From contig NZ_LT629783.1 in the NCBI RefSeq assembly GCF_900105835.1, forward strand, positions 558,001 through 622,000: a stretch of 64,000 nt of DNA, written 5' to 3'. The notes beneath the pieces are model-generated. The model did not search any database. It was not told the origin of the DNA and worked only from the letters and a program-made list of their open reading frames with translations. Position numbers and translations under genes: made by a program. Positions 1 through 7,504 of this stretch are shown in pieces (the first letter of the stretch is position 1; each line of letters begins with the position of its first letter). Source of the DNA: Pseudomonas fragi (GTDB lineage: Bacteria; Pseudomonadota; Gammaproteobacteria; Pseudomonadales; Pseudomonadaceae).

Positions 1-431
1 ACAGCAGATCAGTCCTGCTGCCTGTGCAGATCACGGCTCTGCAAGCCTGGAACCTGATGACGGCCGAGCAGGGGCCGCTGATGCGCCTGGCGTTTCGAAC
101 CCGGGACGCAATTTCTGCGTTATTTGGCGTCAAGCGCATCGGTGGTTTCTCCGGTACCCGGCGTGAGGCCGTCCAGGCAGGCGATTATCTGGATTTCTTC
201 CTGGTGGAGTACAGCGCCCCCGAGGTACTGGTGCTGACCGAGCGTGACCGGCATCTGGATGTCATGACCTGTGTTTCGCTGGCTGATCGCGTACTGACAA
301 TCACCTCCTCTGTGGTCACCCATAACACCTTTGGCCGCCTCTATATGCTGCCGGTGGGGCCAGCACACAAACTTATCGTCAACAGCTATCTCAAGCGCCT
401 GCAGCGCAAGCTGCAAGGGATGGAGCCCTGA
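1..431 (+). CDS. DUF2867 family protein, 5' end outside window
   Basis: The reading frame is open from base 3 to a TGA at 429-431, so the true start probably lies to the left. A GTG at 24 could also start it but has no convincing ribosome-binding site. The C-terminal pattern (acidic 'LTERDRHLDV', then 'TSSVVTHNTFGRLYMLPVGPAHKLIV') resembles DUF2867, a small-molecule-binding-type domain found alone or fused to sugar epimerase-like domains. No catalytic motif is visible. The acetyltransferase gene begins four bases after its stop, so the two may share a transcript. The assignment is by pattern memory only. Confidence 0.6.
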   Translation, partial: SRSVLLPVQITALQAWNLMTAEQGPLMRLAFRTRDAISALFGVKRIGGFSGTRREAVQAGDYLDFFLVEYSAPEVLVLTERDRHLDVMTCVSLADRVLTITSSVVTHNTFGRLYMLPVGPAHKLIVNSYLKRLQRKLQGMEP

Positions 432-435
432 ATTT

Positions 436-873
436 ATGAACATAACCACAAGACTTGCCGACCAGGCGGATATCCCGGCGATTTTTGCCATCCGCACCAG
501 CGTCAGGGAGAACCATCTCTCCCTTGAACAGCTCACTGAAATGGGCATCACGCCCCAAGCCATCAGCCAGGCACTCCTGGCTGCGCCATGCATTTGGGTG
601 GCTGAAATCCAGGGTGTGCCGGCAGGTTTTGCCATGGCCGATGCAGACGATGGTTGCGTATTTGCCGCTTTTGTACGGCCTGAGTACGAGGGGCAAGGGC
701 TGGGCCGTAGCCTGATGGCCAGGGCCGAGGCGTTCCTGTTTGAACAGCATCGCACGATATGGCTGGAAACCGCAGAAAACAGCCGTGCCAGCGGCTTCTA
801 TCGAAGCCTTGGCTGGCAGTTGGTGGCGCACTTGCCCGAAGGCGATGTGCGTTTTGAAAAGAACCTGATATAG
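436..873 (+). CDS. GNAT family N-acetyltransferase
   Basis: A 145-residue protein of usual GNAT size that should move an acetyl group from acetyl-CoA to an unknown amine. The acetyl-CoA-binding motif A is visible as 'VRPEYEGQGLGRSLM' (Q/R-x-x-G-x-G/A pattern) around residues 75-90. It is followed by motif B 'LETAENSRASGFYRSLGW', the usual asparagine/tyrosine helix of this fold. ATG 436 is preceded by GGAG at 422-425 and lies four bases after the upstream stop. The frame is open further upstream to 331, but that stretch overlaps the previous gene and lacks GNAT features. The substrate cannot be predicted. Confidence 0.85.
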   Translation: MNITTRLADQADIPAIFAIRTSVRENHLSLEQLTEMGITPQAISQALLAAPCIWVAEIQGVPAGFAMADADDGCVFAAFVRPEYEGQGLGRSLMARAEAFLFEQHRTIWLETAENSRASGFYRSLGWQLVAHLPEGDVRFEKNLI

Positions 874-890
874 GGTCGCAAAGGAGCAAG

Positions 891-1376
891 ATGCAGATTC
901 GCTTAACGCAAACCAGGGACTGGATGCTCTTGAAAAGTGTACGTCTTGCCGCACTGCAGGATGCGCCGACGGCATTTGGCGTGAGCTATCAGACGGCGGC
1001 CAGCGACACCGATGAACAATGGCAGGAGCGCGCCTCGTCGCAGATCGGTACGCAGTTCTGGCTGGCCTTCGAGGGCGCCAGGCCGGTCGGCATGATAGGC
1101 GCGAGGATCAGCTAGGCGGCCCGCTATAACCTGATCGGCATGTGGGTTGCGCCTCAATGGCGCGGTGCCGGTGCCGCTGCCCGACTGGTGGGCGCAGTGA
1201 AAGCCCGGGCGCGGCAGAGTGGTCATGACAGTGTGTATCTGGACGTATCCCCGGACAATGACAGAGCTTGCGGCTTCTATCTGAATCAGGGTTTTGTCTT
1301 TATGGACGAATGGGAGCCCTTGGCCAGCCACCCCCATATCAGGGTGCAGACGATGCGTTGGGACGTGGGCGGCTGA
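891..1376 (+). pseudogene. GNAT acetyltransferase interrupted by in-frame TAG
   Basis: Two open segments lie in the same frame and are separated only by TAG at 1113-1115. The first, 891-1112, gives the N-terminal half with 'FGVSYQTAASDTDEQW' and 'VGMIGARIS'. After the stop the frame continues 'AARYNLIGMWVAPQWRGAGAA' with the acetyl-CoA-binding motif, then 'LDVSPDNDRACGFYLNQGF', and ends at TGA 1374-1376. Together they make a normal GNAT of about 161 residues, so one nonsense base explains the break. A re-start at ATG 1140 could express the acetyl-CoA-binding half alone, but a half domain is unlikely to work. It follows a second GNAT gene by 17 bases, and AAGGAGCAAG precedes ATG 891. Confidence 0.85.
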
Positions 1377-1490
1377 ATTGTGCTGTAGGGACAGAGGCGG
1401 GGGCGGGCCAGGTTCCACTTGCTGCCGCGCTGCAAAAACCAGCCTGAGCCAGCCCATAAACGCCTCTCGTCGAAATATCTGTCAGATAAA

Positions 1491-1519
1491 TTGACCAGAA
1501 TAGTCCTACGCAGTTAACT
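1491..1519 (+). promoter_or_regulatory. Putative sigma-70 promoter of umuDC
   Basis: TTGACC at 1491-1496 and TTAACT at 1514-1519 are separated by 17 bases, a good -35 spacing with a fair -10. The -10 end overlaps the LexA palindrome, as expected for a repressible SOS promoter. Confidence 0.5.
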
Positions 1520-1535
1520 GTACGTTCATACAGTT
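1516..1535 (+). promoter_or_regulatory. LexA (SOS) box
   Basis: AACTGT-N8-ACAGTT is a perfect inverted repeat containing the CTGT-N8-ACAG core of the LexA consensus. It sits 17 bases upstream of the umuD start codon and overlaps the presumed -10 element, so LexA would block transcription until DNA damage. Confidence 0.9.
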
Positions 1536-1552
1536 ATCGTAAGGCGTGCGTC

Positions 1553-1981
1553 ATGAGCTTCACTTCCCTCGGTCCCATTGCAGCAGATGGCGTTCGCCTG
1601 CCACTTTGCTCCTTCAAAGTCCCCGCCGGGTTTCCGTCGCCGGCGGCGGATCATATCGAGAAGGAGATTTCCCTTGATGAGCTGCTCGGTATCCGTGCGC
1701 CCCATGTGTACCTGGTGCGCATCGATGGCGACAGCATGCAGGGTGTGGGGATTTATTCCGGCGACCTTGCGGTGGTTGACCGCGCCATCGAGCCAGGCCA
1801 CGGTCATGTGGTGGTGGCGCTGCTCAATAACGATCCGATCTGCAAGCGTCTGTGCCTGCGCGGCAAGAGCGTGGTGCTGCAATCCGAAAACCCCAAGTAC
1901 CCGGATCGTTATGTACTGGAAGGCGATGAGCTGACAGTCTGGGGCGTGATTACCTACACCGTGCGCAGTCATGGCCACTAA
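1553..1981 (+). CDS. umuD: UmuD-like translesion polymerase V subunit
   Basis: A 142-residue S24-family protein, close in length to E. coli UmuD (139). RecA-stimulated self-cleavage converts UmuD to the form that joins UmuC in polymerase V. The cleavage junction is Ala25-Gly26 in 'VPAGFPSPA'. The catalytic serine is Ser61 in 'IDGDSMQG' and the catalytic lysine is Lys98 in 'ICKRLCLRG', aligned by eye with E. coli Ser60 and Lys97. So the autoprotease appears intact. ATG 1553 follows TAAGG. The gene overlaps umuC by 11 bases and lies under a LexA box. In pseudomonads this pair can be chromosomal or plasmid-borne (RulAB). Confidence 0.93.
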   Translation: MSFTSLGPIAADGVRLPLCSFKVPAGFPSPAADHIEKEISLDELLGIRAPHVYLVRIDGDSMQGVGIYSGDLAVVDRAIEPGHGHVVVALLNNDPICKRLCLRGKSVVLQSENPKYPDRYVLEGDELTVWGVITYTVRSHGH

Positions 1982-3251
1982 GTCTGCGCCGGTTTTCGCG
2001 CTGATCGACTGCAACAGCTTTTACGCCAGCTGCGAGCGCGTGTTCAGGCCTGATCTGGCCAGGGTGCCGATCGTGGTGCTGAGCAACAACGACGGCTGCG
2101 TGATCGCCCGCAGTTATGACGCCAAGCCCCATGTGAAGATGGGCGAGCCGTATTTCCAGATCAAGGATCGCCTCGAGCAGTTGGGGATCGTGGCGTTCTC
2201 GTCCAACTATGCGCTGTATGGCGACATGAGCGAACGGGTCATGAGCCTGATCGAGGCGATGCTGCCTGCGGTGGAGGTGTACAGCATCGACGAGTCCTTT
2301 GCCGACCTCAGCGGCATCGTTGATGCCACCGCGATGGGGCGCCAGTTGCGCAGCCGCATCCTGCAATGCACGGGCATTCCGGTGGGGGTCGGCATTGCCC
2401 ATACCAAGACCCTGGCCAAACTGGCCAACCACACGGCCAAGCGCTTGCAGGCGCACACCGGTGGTGTGGTCAACCTGTGTGGCGACCATGAACGCGACTG
2501 GGTGTTGCGCAACACCGCAGTCTCGGAAGTCTGGGGGGTAGGGCGGCGCATGACCGCGCATCTTGAAGGCATGGGTATCAAGACGGCGATGGACCTGGCC
2601 AAAGCTGATCCGTGGTCATTGCGAAAAAAGTTCAGCGTGGTGATTGAGAAAACGGCGCGTGAGCTATCGGGCACGGCCTGCCTGGAACTGGACGAGCCCG
2701 ATCCGCCCAAACAGGAAATCTGCTGCAGCCGCATGTTCGGCAAGCGCCTGACCGAGCTGGCGCCGATCAAGGAAGCCGTGGCCACCTACATGATGCGCGC
2801 CTCGGAAAAGCTCAGGGCACAGAAATCGTACTGCAAAAAGGTGCGCGTCAGCATTCGCACCGGCATGTTCAACCCGGACGAAGCGAAGTACGCCAAGGGC
2901 GTGGTGGTGACCCTGCCATACCCCACCGATGATGTGCGGCTGCTCACCCGGGCTGCAGTGGATGCTGTGGCGCATGTGTTCCAGCCAGGCTTCAGATACA
3001 GCAAGGCCGAGGTCATGCTGCTGGACCTGCGTCAGCCGGGGGAGTTTTCCGATGATCTGTTTGCCGTCAATCAACCGGCAGAGGCTTCACGGGTGATGGC
3101 GGTGCTGGACGCCATCAATGGCCGCTGGGGCAGGGGCACACTGCGGGCAGCCAGCGTGCCGGGCAAGCCGGACTGGGGTATGCGCCGGGAAATGATGAGC
3201 CAGAGTTATACGACACGGGTGGATCAGCTTTGGCGAGTGTCGAGCCATTAA
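1971..3251 (+). CDS. umuC: UmuC-like Y-family DNA polymerase
   Basis: A 426-residue Y-family polymerase, the catalytic subunit of polymerase V (E. coli UmuC is 422). The palm opens with '[17 protein letters not shown]', giving the first metal-binding aspartate. '[12 protein letters not shown]' gives the second acidic cluster. '[23 protein letters not shown]' and the HhH-like '[24 protein letters not shown]' follow, then a little-finger region. The start overlaps umuD by 11 bases, implying coupled translation and SOS control. The C-terminus looks complete. The gene gives error-prone bypass of DNA lesions. Confidence 0.95.
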   Translation: MATKSAPVFALIDCNSFYASCERVFRPDLARVPIVVLSNNDGCVIARSYDAKPHVKMGEPYFQIKDRLEQLGIVAFSSNYALYGDMSERVMSLIEAMLPAVEVYSIDESFADLSGIVDATAMGRQLRSRILQCTGIPVGVGIAHTKTLAKLANHTAKRLQAHTGGVVNLCGDHERDWVLRNTAVSEVWGVGRRMTAHLEGMGIKTAMDLAKADPWSLRKKFSVVIEKTARELSGTACLELDEPDPPKQEICCSRMFGKRLTELAPIKEAVATYMMRASEKLRAQKSYCKKVRVSIRTGMFNPDEAKYAKGVVVTLPYPTDDVRLLTRAAVDAVAHVFQPGFRYSKAEVMLLDLRQPGEFSDDLFAVNQPAEASRVMAVLDAINGRWGRGTLRAASVPGKPDWGMRREMMSQSYTTRVDQLWRVSSH

Positions 3252-3280
3252 CGATGCGCCTCACACGGTGACCGCCAAAC

Positions 3281-3323
3281 CTGTGGGAGCCGCCATCGCG
3301 TAAAGGCCCGACTCCCACAACAG
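3281..3323. repeat. Pseudomonas REP-like palindrome between convergent genes
   Basis: CTGTGGGAG at 3281-3289 is mirrored by CTCCCACAACAG at 3312-3323 (one extra base), and 'TGTGGGAGCCGCCATCGCG' matches the REP elements common in P. fluorescens-group genomes. It lies between the convergent umuC and aminotransferase genes and may also act as a terminator for both. Confidence 0.7.
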
Positions 3324-3331
3324 GCGGCGAG

Positions 3332-4543
3332 TTAACGCACGGCTTGGCAAAACCCGCTGATCGCCTCGCAAGCCTTGTGCAAGGACCTTTCATCCAGCGC
3401 ATAGGCAATGCGCAGATACGGCCCCAGGCCAAAGGCGCTGCCCTGCACCACGGCCACATTGGCTTCGTCGAGCAGGGCCAGGGCAACATCTTCGTCGGTG
3501 TGCAGCACCCGGCCTGCTGGCGAGGTGCGGCCGATCAAGCTGGCACATGAGGCGAATGCGTAGAAAGCGCCGGCCGGGCTACAGCACTCCAGGCCGATGG
3601 CGTTGAGCCGTTCGACCATCAGGTCACGACGGCGCTGGAACGCCGCGCGACTGGCATGGATAAAGTCCTTTGGCCCCTCCAGTGCCGCCAGTGCGGCCTG
3701 TTGCGAGACCGCGCAGGCCCCCGAAGTCTGCTGGCCCTGCAGCGTTTCCATCGCCTGCAGCAGCCAGCGCGGGCCGGTGGCAAAGCCGATGCGCCAGCCG
3801 GTCATGGCGTAGGCCTTGGACACACCGTTCATGGTCAGGGTACGCGCCGCCAGCCGGGGCTCTACCTGGGCCAGGGTGTAGAACCATTGATCATCGAAGA
3901 TCAGGTGTTCATAGATATCGTCGGCCAGGATCAGCACATGGGGGTGGGCCAGCAGCACGTCAGCCAGCTCGCGCAGTTCGTCGCGGCTATACACGGCGCC
4001 GGTGGGGTTGGAGGGCGAATTCAGGATCAGCCAGCGGGTCTGCGGGGTAATTGCAGCGGCGAGCAATTGGGCGGTGAGCTTGAAACCGCTGGCCGCGTCA
4101 CAGGTCACGATGTGCGGTTCACCGCCGCACAACTGCACGATTTCAGGGTAGCTGACCCAATACGGCGCCGGGACTATGACCTGGTCACCCTCATTGAGGG
4201 TCGCGGCCAGGGCGTTATAGATCACCTGCTTGCCTCCGTTGCAGACCAGGGTGTCCTGCCAGCTGACATCCAGGGCATTTTCGCGACGAAACTTGGCCGC
4301 CACCGCTTCTCGCAGTGAGCGCACACCGGCGACCTGGGTGTAGCGGGTGTGCCCCTGTTCAATGGCCTGGAACGCAGCGGCACGCACATGTTCCGGGGTG
4401 TCGAAGTCCGGTTCGCCCGCGCACAGGGAGATGATCTGCGCGCCTTGTGCCCGACGCTCCGCCACGCGGTCGATGATCCGGTAGGTCGCCGAAGGCTGTG
4501 CGCTGGCCAGGCGCCGGTTGAGCCGTTGGATATCGTCGGTCAT
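3332..4543 (-). CDS. PLP-dependent class I/II aminotransferase
   Basis: A 403-residue fold-type I aminotransferase of the aspartate/aromatic group. The PLP lysine is Lys243 in 'MNGVSKAYAMTGWRIGF'. Other family marks are 'NSPSNPTG', 'ADDIYEHLIF' (PLP ring aspartate and tyrosine) and the C-terminal substrate-carboxylate arginine in 'LRIAYAL'. ATG 4543 overlaps the upstream stop as ATGA and has GGAG nine bases upstream. An ATG at 4558 has no ribosome-binding site. It is the last gene of an operon with three RraA-like proteins, so it may transaminate an oxo-acid made or used there. The substrate is unknown; any aat/aspC-like name would be a guess. Confidence 0.88.
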   Translation of the reverse strand: MTDDIQRLNRRLASAQPSATYRIIDRVAERRAQGAQIISLCAGEPDFDTPEHVRAAAFQAIEQGHTRYTQVAGVRSLREAVAAKFRRENALDVSWQDTLVCNGGKQVIYNALAATLNEGDQVIVPAPYWVSYPEIVQLCGGEPHIVTCDAASGFKLTAQLLAAAITPQTRWLILNSPSNPTGAVYSRDELRELADVLLAHPHVLILADDIYEHLIFDDQWFYTLAQVEPRLAARTLTMNGVSKAYAMTGWRIGFATGPRWLLQAMETLQGQQTSGACAVSQQAALAALEGPKDFIHASRAAFQRRRDLMVERLNAIGLECCSPAGAFYAFASCASLIGRTSPAGRVLHTDEDVALALLDEANVAVVQGSAFGLGPYLRIAYALDERSLHKACEAISGFCQAVR

Positions 4544-5160
4544 GCGCGGCTTCTCCATTCGGTCAGGTTCATCAGTTCAAGGGTGGTACGGCCTTCACTC
4601 AATGCCTGCATCATGTGGGCTTCCTTGTCGGCACGCGCTTCGCCTTCGGCCAGGGTGCGCGCCACTTGTGTATGGGGAATGATGATGACGCCATCGTCGT
4701 CGGCCACCACCCAATCCCCCGGCGCAACAGGGACACCGGCGAAATGGAAAGCCTGTCCCACGGACGGGGCGCTGCTCTTGAGCGTGCCCCTGACCGAAAT
4801 GCCCCGGGCAAAGACCGGGAATTGATGCTTTTTCAGGGCCGCGATATCACGAACCCCGCCATCGATGACCAGGCCCGCCACCCCGGCGGCTTGTGCCGCA
4901 ACGGTAAGTACCTCGCCCCAGTAGCCGGCCATAAAGTGGCCGGTGCCCACCACCAGCACGCTGCCACGCGGGGCGCGCTCCAGGGCCAGATGCAAGGCCA
5001 GGTTGTCACCCGGTGAACACTGCAGCGGGTAAGCCGGGGCGGCGATAAAGGCGCCTTCCCAGATCGGGCGGATATCACTGTCCACGGCGCAAGGCAGGTG
5101 CGAAGCCTCATAGAGCGTCGAGCTGCCCAGCGCTTTTGCCCGTTGGTAGTAAGGGTTCAT
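4540..5160 (-). CDS. RraA-like aldolase/decarboxylase paralogue 1
   Basis: A 206-residue RraA-fold protein. Members include 4-hydroxy-4-methyl-2-oxoglutarate / 4-carboxy-4-hydroxy-2-oxoadipate aldolases and the E. coli RNase E regulator RraA. The metal/substrate signature is present: 'GYWGEVLT' (Trp81-Gly82-Glu83) and 'VIDGGVRD' with Arg104-Asp105, the pair used in pyruvate binding and proton transfer by HMG aldolases. This favours a metal-dependent aldolase or oxo-acid decarboxylase over an RNase E inhibitor. The start overlaps the previous gene by one base and its stop overlaps the aminotransferase by four. It is the most diverged of the three paralogues at the N-terminus. Confidence 0.85.
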   Translation of the reverse strand: MNPYYQRAKALGSSTLYEASHLPCAVDSDIRPIWEGAFIAAPAYPLQCSPGDNLALHLALERAPRGSVLVVGTGHFMAGYWGEVLTVAAQAAGVAGLVIDGGVRDIAALKKHQFPVFARGISVRGTLKSSAPSVGQAFHFAGVPVAPGDWVVADDDGVIIIPHTQVARTLAEGEARADKEAHMMQALSEGRTTLELMNLTEWRSRA

Positions 5161-5822
5161 CAGGCTTTCCTCTGCAGGTTGTGATACCCCAGGGCGGCCC
5201 GGGCGCTTTCAAGGGTCTGGCCTTGGCCGATAAGGCCACGGATATCGGCTTCGACCCGCTCGATCTGGCGCGCACAGGCTGCCACTTCAGCGGCCCGGGC
5301 ACGGGGCACGATGACCACGCCATTGGCATCGGCAACCACGATATCGCGGGCGCAAACCCGTGCCGTGCCAATGGACACGGGCTGGTTGAGCGACTGCACC
5401 TGCACACGGTCCTTGCCGGTGCGCATAAAGCGGCCCCGGCTGAAGATCGGATAACCGTCGCCCAGCGCCTTGTTGACGTCACGGCATACACCGTCGATCA
5501 CAGTGGCGGCGATATGCCGGTTTCCGGCGTACTGGGTCATGATGTCGCCCCACACGGTGCAGTCGGTACGCCCGGCATTGTCGATCACCACCACATCACC
5601 TGGTAGCACGGCGTCGATAAAGTCGCCTACGGTGCCGGCAGGCACACTGGCGGCAACGTACTGCACGGTAAATGCCGGGCCGACGACCACCTGGCTGTAG
5701 TTGCCCAGCGGCGCGATGCCCAGGCATTGGCCGGGCAGGCCGAGCTTGTCCAGGGCATCGGAAACAGCAGGGGTGTCGAGGCCGTCAAACAGGGCCACCA
5801 GTGCTTTGTCATCAAGGTTCAT
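5160..5822 (-). CDS. RraA-like aldolase/decarboxylase paralogue 2
   Basis: A 220-residue RraA-like protein and middle member of the tandem trio. The sequence opens with 'DTPAVSDALDKLG', the usual first helix of the family, then 'VIDNAGRTDCTVWGD' (Trp91-Gly92-Asp93) and 'TVIDGVCRDVNKALGDGYPIFSRG' with Arg114-Asp115. All residues expected for metal-dependent aldol cleavage of a 4-hydroxy-2-oxo-dicarboxylate are kept. Both ends overlap their neighbours by a single base (TGATG), so translation is coupled. The three paralogues may share one active hexamer/trimer or serve different substrates; the sequence does not decide. Confidence 0.87.
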   Translation of the reverse strand: MNLDDKALVALFDGLDTPAVSDALDKLGLPGQCLGIAPLGNYSQVVVGPAFTVQYVAASVPAGTVGDFIDAVLPGDVVVIDNAGRTDCTVWGDIMTQYAGNRHIAATVIDGVCRDVNKALGDGYPIFSRGRFMRTGKDRVQVQSLNQPVSIGTARVCARDIVVADANGVVIVPRARAAEVAACARQIERVEADIRGLIGQGQTLESARAALGYHNLQRKA

Positions 5823-6493
5823 CAGGCGTGCTCCGGGGCAATGGCGTCGAACTGTGCGTCGTGCATGACCTCAGCCACCGAGCAACCGCTGCGCACAGCC
5901 TGCAGCATGCCTGCCTGGCGGTGGGCGATACGCTCGCCAAGTTCGATGACTTGCTCGATATGGCCCTGAGGCACAAATACCGTGCCGCAGTTGTCGGCGA
6001 TCACATAGTCGTCTTCACTGACGGCCACGCCTGCCACGGTGATAGTGACCCCAGCACCGATCTGCCGCACGCGGTTGCGTGCGCTGATCATGGTCACGCC
6101 ACGGCCATACACCGGGTAACCGATGGCGGCACTGCCGTCGATATCCCGGCTGCAACCGTCGATCACGGTGCCCCGCAGTTGTTTTGCCGTGGCGGCGTTG
6201 GCGAGGATATCGCCCCAGCAGGAGATGCCTTCGAGACCGCCTGCGATTACCAGCACCCGGTCAGCACTGTTGATCTGTGCGACCACGGGGGTGATCAGGT
6301 GCGCGCTGGAGGCCTTTTCGCACTGGGCTGCCAGCAACACGGTGCTGGCGCGGCCGACAATTTTTGGACAGTTCCACAGGGGCCGCAGCCCCACGGTGGC
6401 ACCTGCCAGGCCGAGGAAATCCAGGGCATCGGATACCGTGTTGGTATCCAGTGCCGCCAGGCGTTCGAGCAAGGTGTTGCTGGGTTGAGTCAT
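5822..6493 (-). CDS. RraA-like aldolase/decarboxylase paralogue 3 (first gene of operon)
   Basis: A 223-residue RraA-like protein, first gene of the minus-strand operon. Family marks are 'DTNTVSDALDFLGL', 'GISCWGDILANAA' (Trp93-Gly94-Asp95) and 'TVIDGCSRDIDGSAAIGYPVYGRG' (Arg116-Asp117). It is closest to paralogue 2 by eye. It is divergent from a LysR gene 104 bases away, the usual layout in which a LysR protein controls a catabolic operon. A 4-hydroxy-4-methyl-2-oxoglutarate aldolase-type reaction giving pyruvate is the likeliest chemistry, but this is inference. Confidence 0.87.
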   Translation of the reverse strand: MTQPSNTLLERLAALDTNTVSDALDFLGLAGATVGLRPLWNCPKIVGRASTVLLAAQCEKASSAHLITPVVAQINSADRVLVIAGGLEGISCWGDILANAATAKQLRGTVIDGCSRDIDGSAAIGYPVYGRGVTMISARNRVRQIGAGVTITVAGVAVSEDDYVIADNCGTVFVPQGHIEQVIELGERIAHRQAGMLQAVRSGCSVAEVMHDAQFDAIAPEHA

Positions 6494-6542
6494 TGCGCTG
6501 CCCTCAGGTCATTAAGGCAGCCAGTGTCAGCGAGGCTGTTTG

Positions 6543-6588
6543 ATAGGTATATTCCTGTTAACGTAAGACTTGCATATGTTTAACCTAT
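6543..6588. promoter_or_regulatory. Divergent regulatory region with ATAGGT/ACCTAT inverted repeat
   Basis: The 104-base gap between the RraA operon and the LysR gene holds ATAGGT at 6543-6548 mirrored by ACCTAT at 6583-6588, with a GTTAAC palindrome (6557-6562) between. LysR proteins bind such interrupted symmetric sites, but no clear T-N11-A motif stands out, so this is only a candidate operator. Confidence 0.3.
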
Positions 6589-6597
6589 GGATGAAGC

Positions 6598-7491
6598 ATG
6601 ATCAATTTTCGCCTGATTCGGCATCTGTGGCTGTTTCTGACCGTGGCCGAAGAGCAGAATTTCGGCCGTGCCGCCAAGCGCCTCGGCATGTCCCAACCGC
6701 CACTGAGCGAGCAGATCCAGGTGCTGGAACAGGCGCTCAAGGTCAAGTTGTTCGAGCGCTCACGCCGCGGCGCCAAGCTGACCCCGGTGGGCGCGGCGAT
6801 CCTGCCCGCGGTGCGCAAGTTCGCCGAGCAACTGGAGCGCCTGGAGCTGGCTGTGGAGGAAGCGCTGGGAGGGCAGTCGGGGATGCTGACCATCGGTGCG
6901 ATTTCAACGGCCATGTTTGATGTGCTGCCGGGGTTGATTGAGCAATTGAAAGAGGCATACCCGCACCTGACCGTCTCTGTGCGGGAAATAGACAGCGTCG
7001 AGGCGGTGCCGGCGCTGGAAGCGGGGGATATCGATCTGGCGTTCGCCCGCCTGGACGGTGACCTGGGCGCCTCGATCCAGTCCGTGCCGCTACTGGAAGA
7101 TCGCCTGGTGCTGGCCCTGCCCAGCGACCATCCCCTGGCGGCGCGCACGCGGATCAGCCTGTCGAGCTTGTCCAATGAACCTTTGGTGATGTTTTCGCGC
7201 CAGGTCAGCCCGGTGTATTTCGACAACTTGATTGCCACCTGCCGGGCCAGCGGTTTTTCCCCGCGGGTGCTGCATGAAGTGCGTTCAGTGGCCTCGCAAA
7301 TTGCTTTTGTCAGCTATGGCCAGGGCATTGCGCTGGTGCCGGCATCCATGAAAAAACTGGCCCCTGCCAATGTGGTGTTTCGCGCGCTGAGCCAGAAACT
7401 CAGCGTGGTCACCACCGCCGTGGCCTGGAATACCGGACGGCCCAACCCGTTGATCGCAGAGGTGCTTGCCCGGTTAGGCGCCAAGGCTTGA
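6598..7491 (+). CDS. LysR-family transcriptional regulator
   Basis: A 297-residue LysR protein of normal length. The N-terminal winged helix-turn-helix spans residues 5-65 ('FLTVAEEQNFGRAAKRLGMSQPPLSEQIQVLE', then 'LFERSRRGAKLTPVGAAIL'). The rest is a periplasmic-binding-type effector domain. 'MSQPPLSEQIQ' is typical of the CatR/BenM-like subgroup, which controls aromatic and dicarboxylate catabolism. It is divergent from the RraA/aminotransferase operon and convergent with glcF, so the RraA operon is the likelier target. The inducer is unknown. Confidence 0.9.
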   Translation: MINFRLIRHLWLFLTVAEEQNFGRAAKRLGMSQPPLSEQIQVLEQALKVKLFERSRRGAKLTPVGAAILPAVRKFAEQLERLELAVEEALGGQSGMLTIGAISTAMFDVLPGLIEQLKEAYPHLTVSVREIDSVEAVPALEAGDIDLAFARLDGDLGASIQSVPLLEDRLVLALPSDHPLAARTRISLSSLSNEPLVMFSRQVSPVYFDNLIATCRASGFSPRVLHEVRSVASQIAFVSYGQGIALVPASMKKLAPANVVFRALSQKLSVVTTAVAWNTGRPNPLIAEVLARLGAKA

Positions 7492-7504
7492 TGGCGGCCG
7501 ACTT

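Noticed and set aside
4544-4558. Upstream ATG at 4558 as start of the aminotransferase
   Set aside because: It has no ribosome-binding site, while ATG 4543 has GGAG at nine bases and a four-base overlap with the preceding stop.
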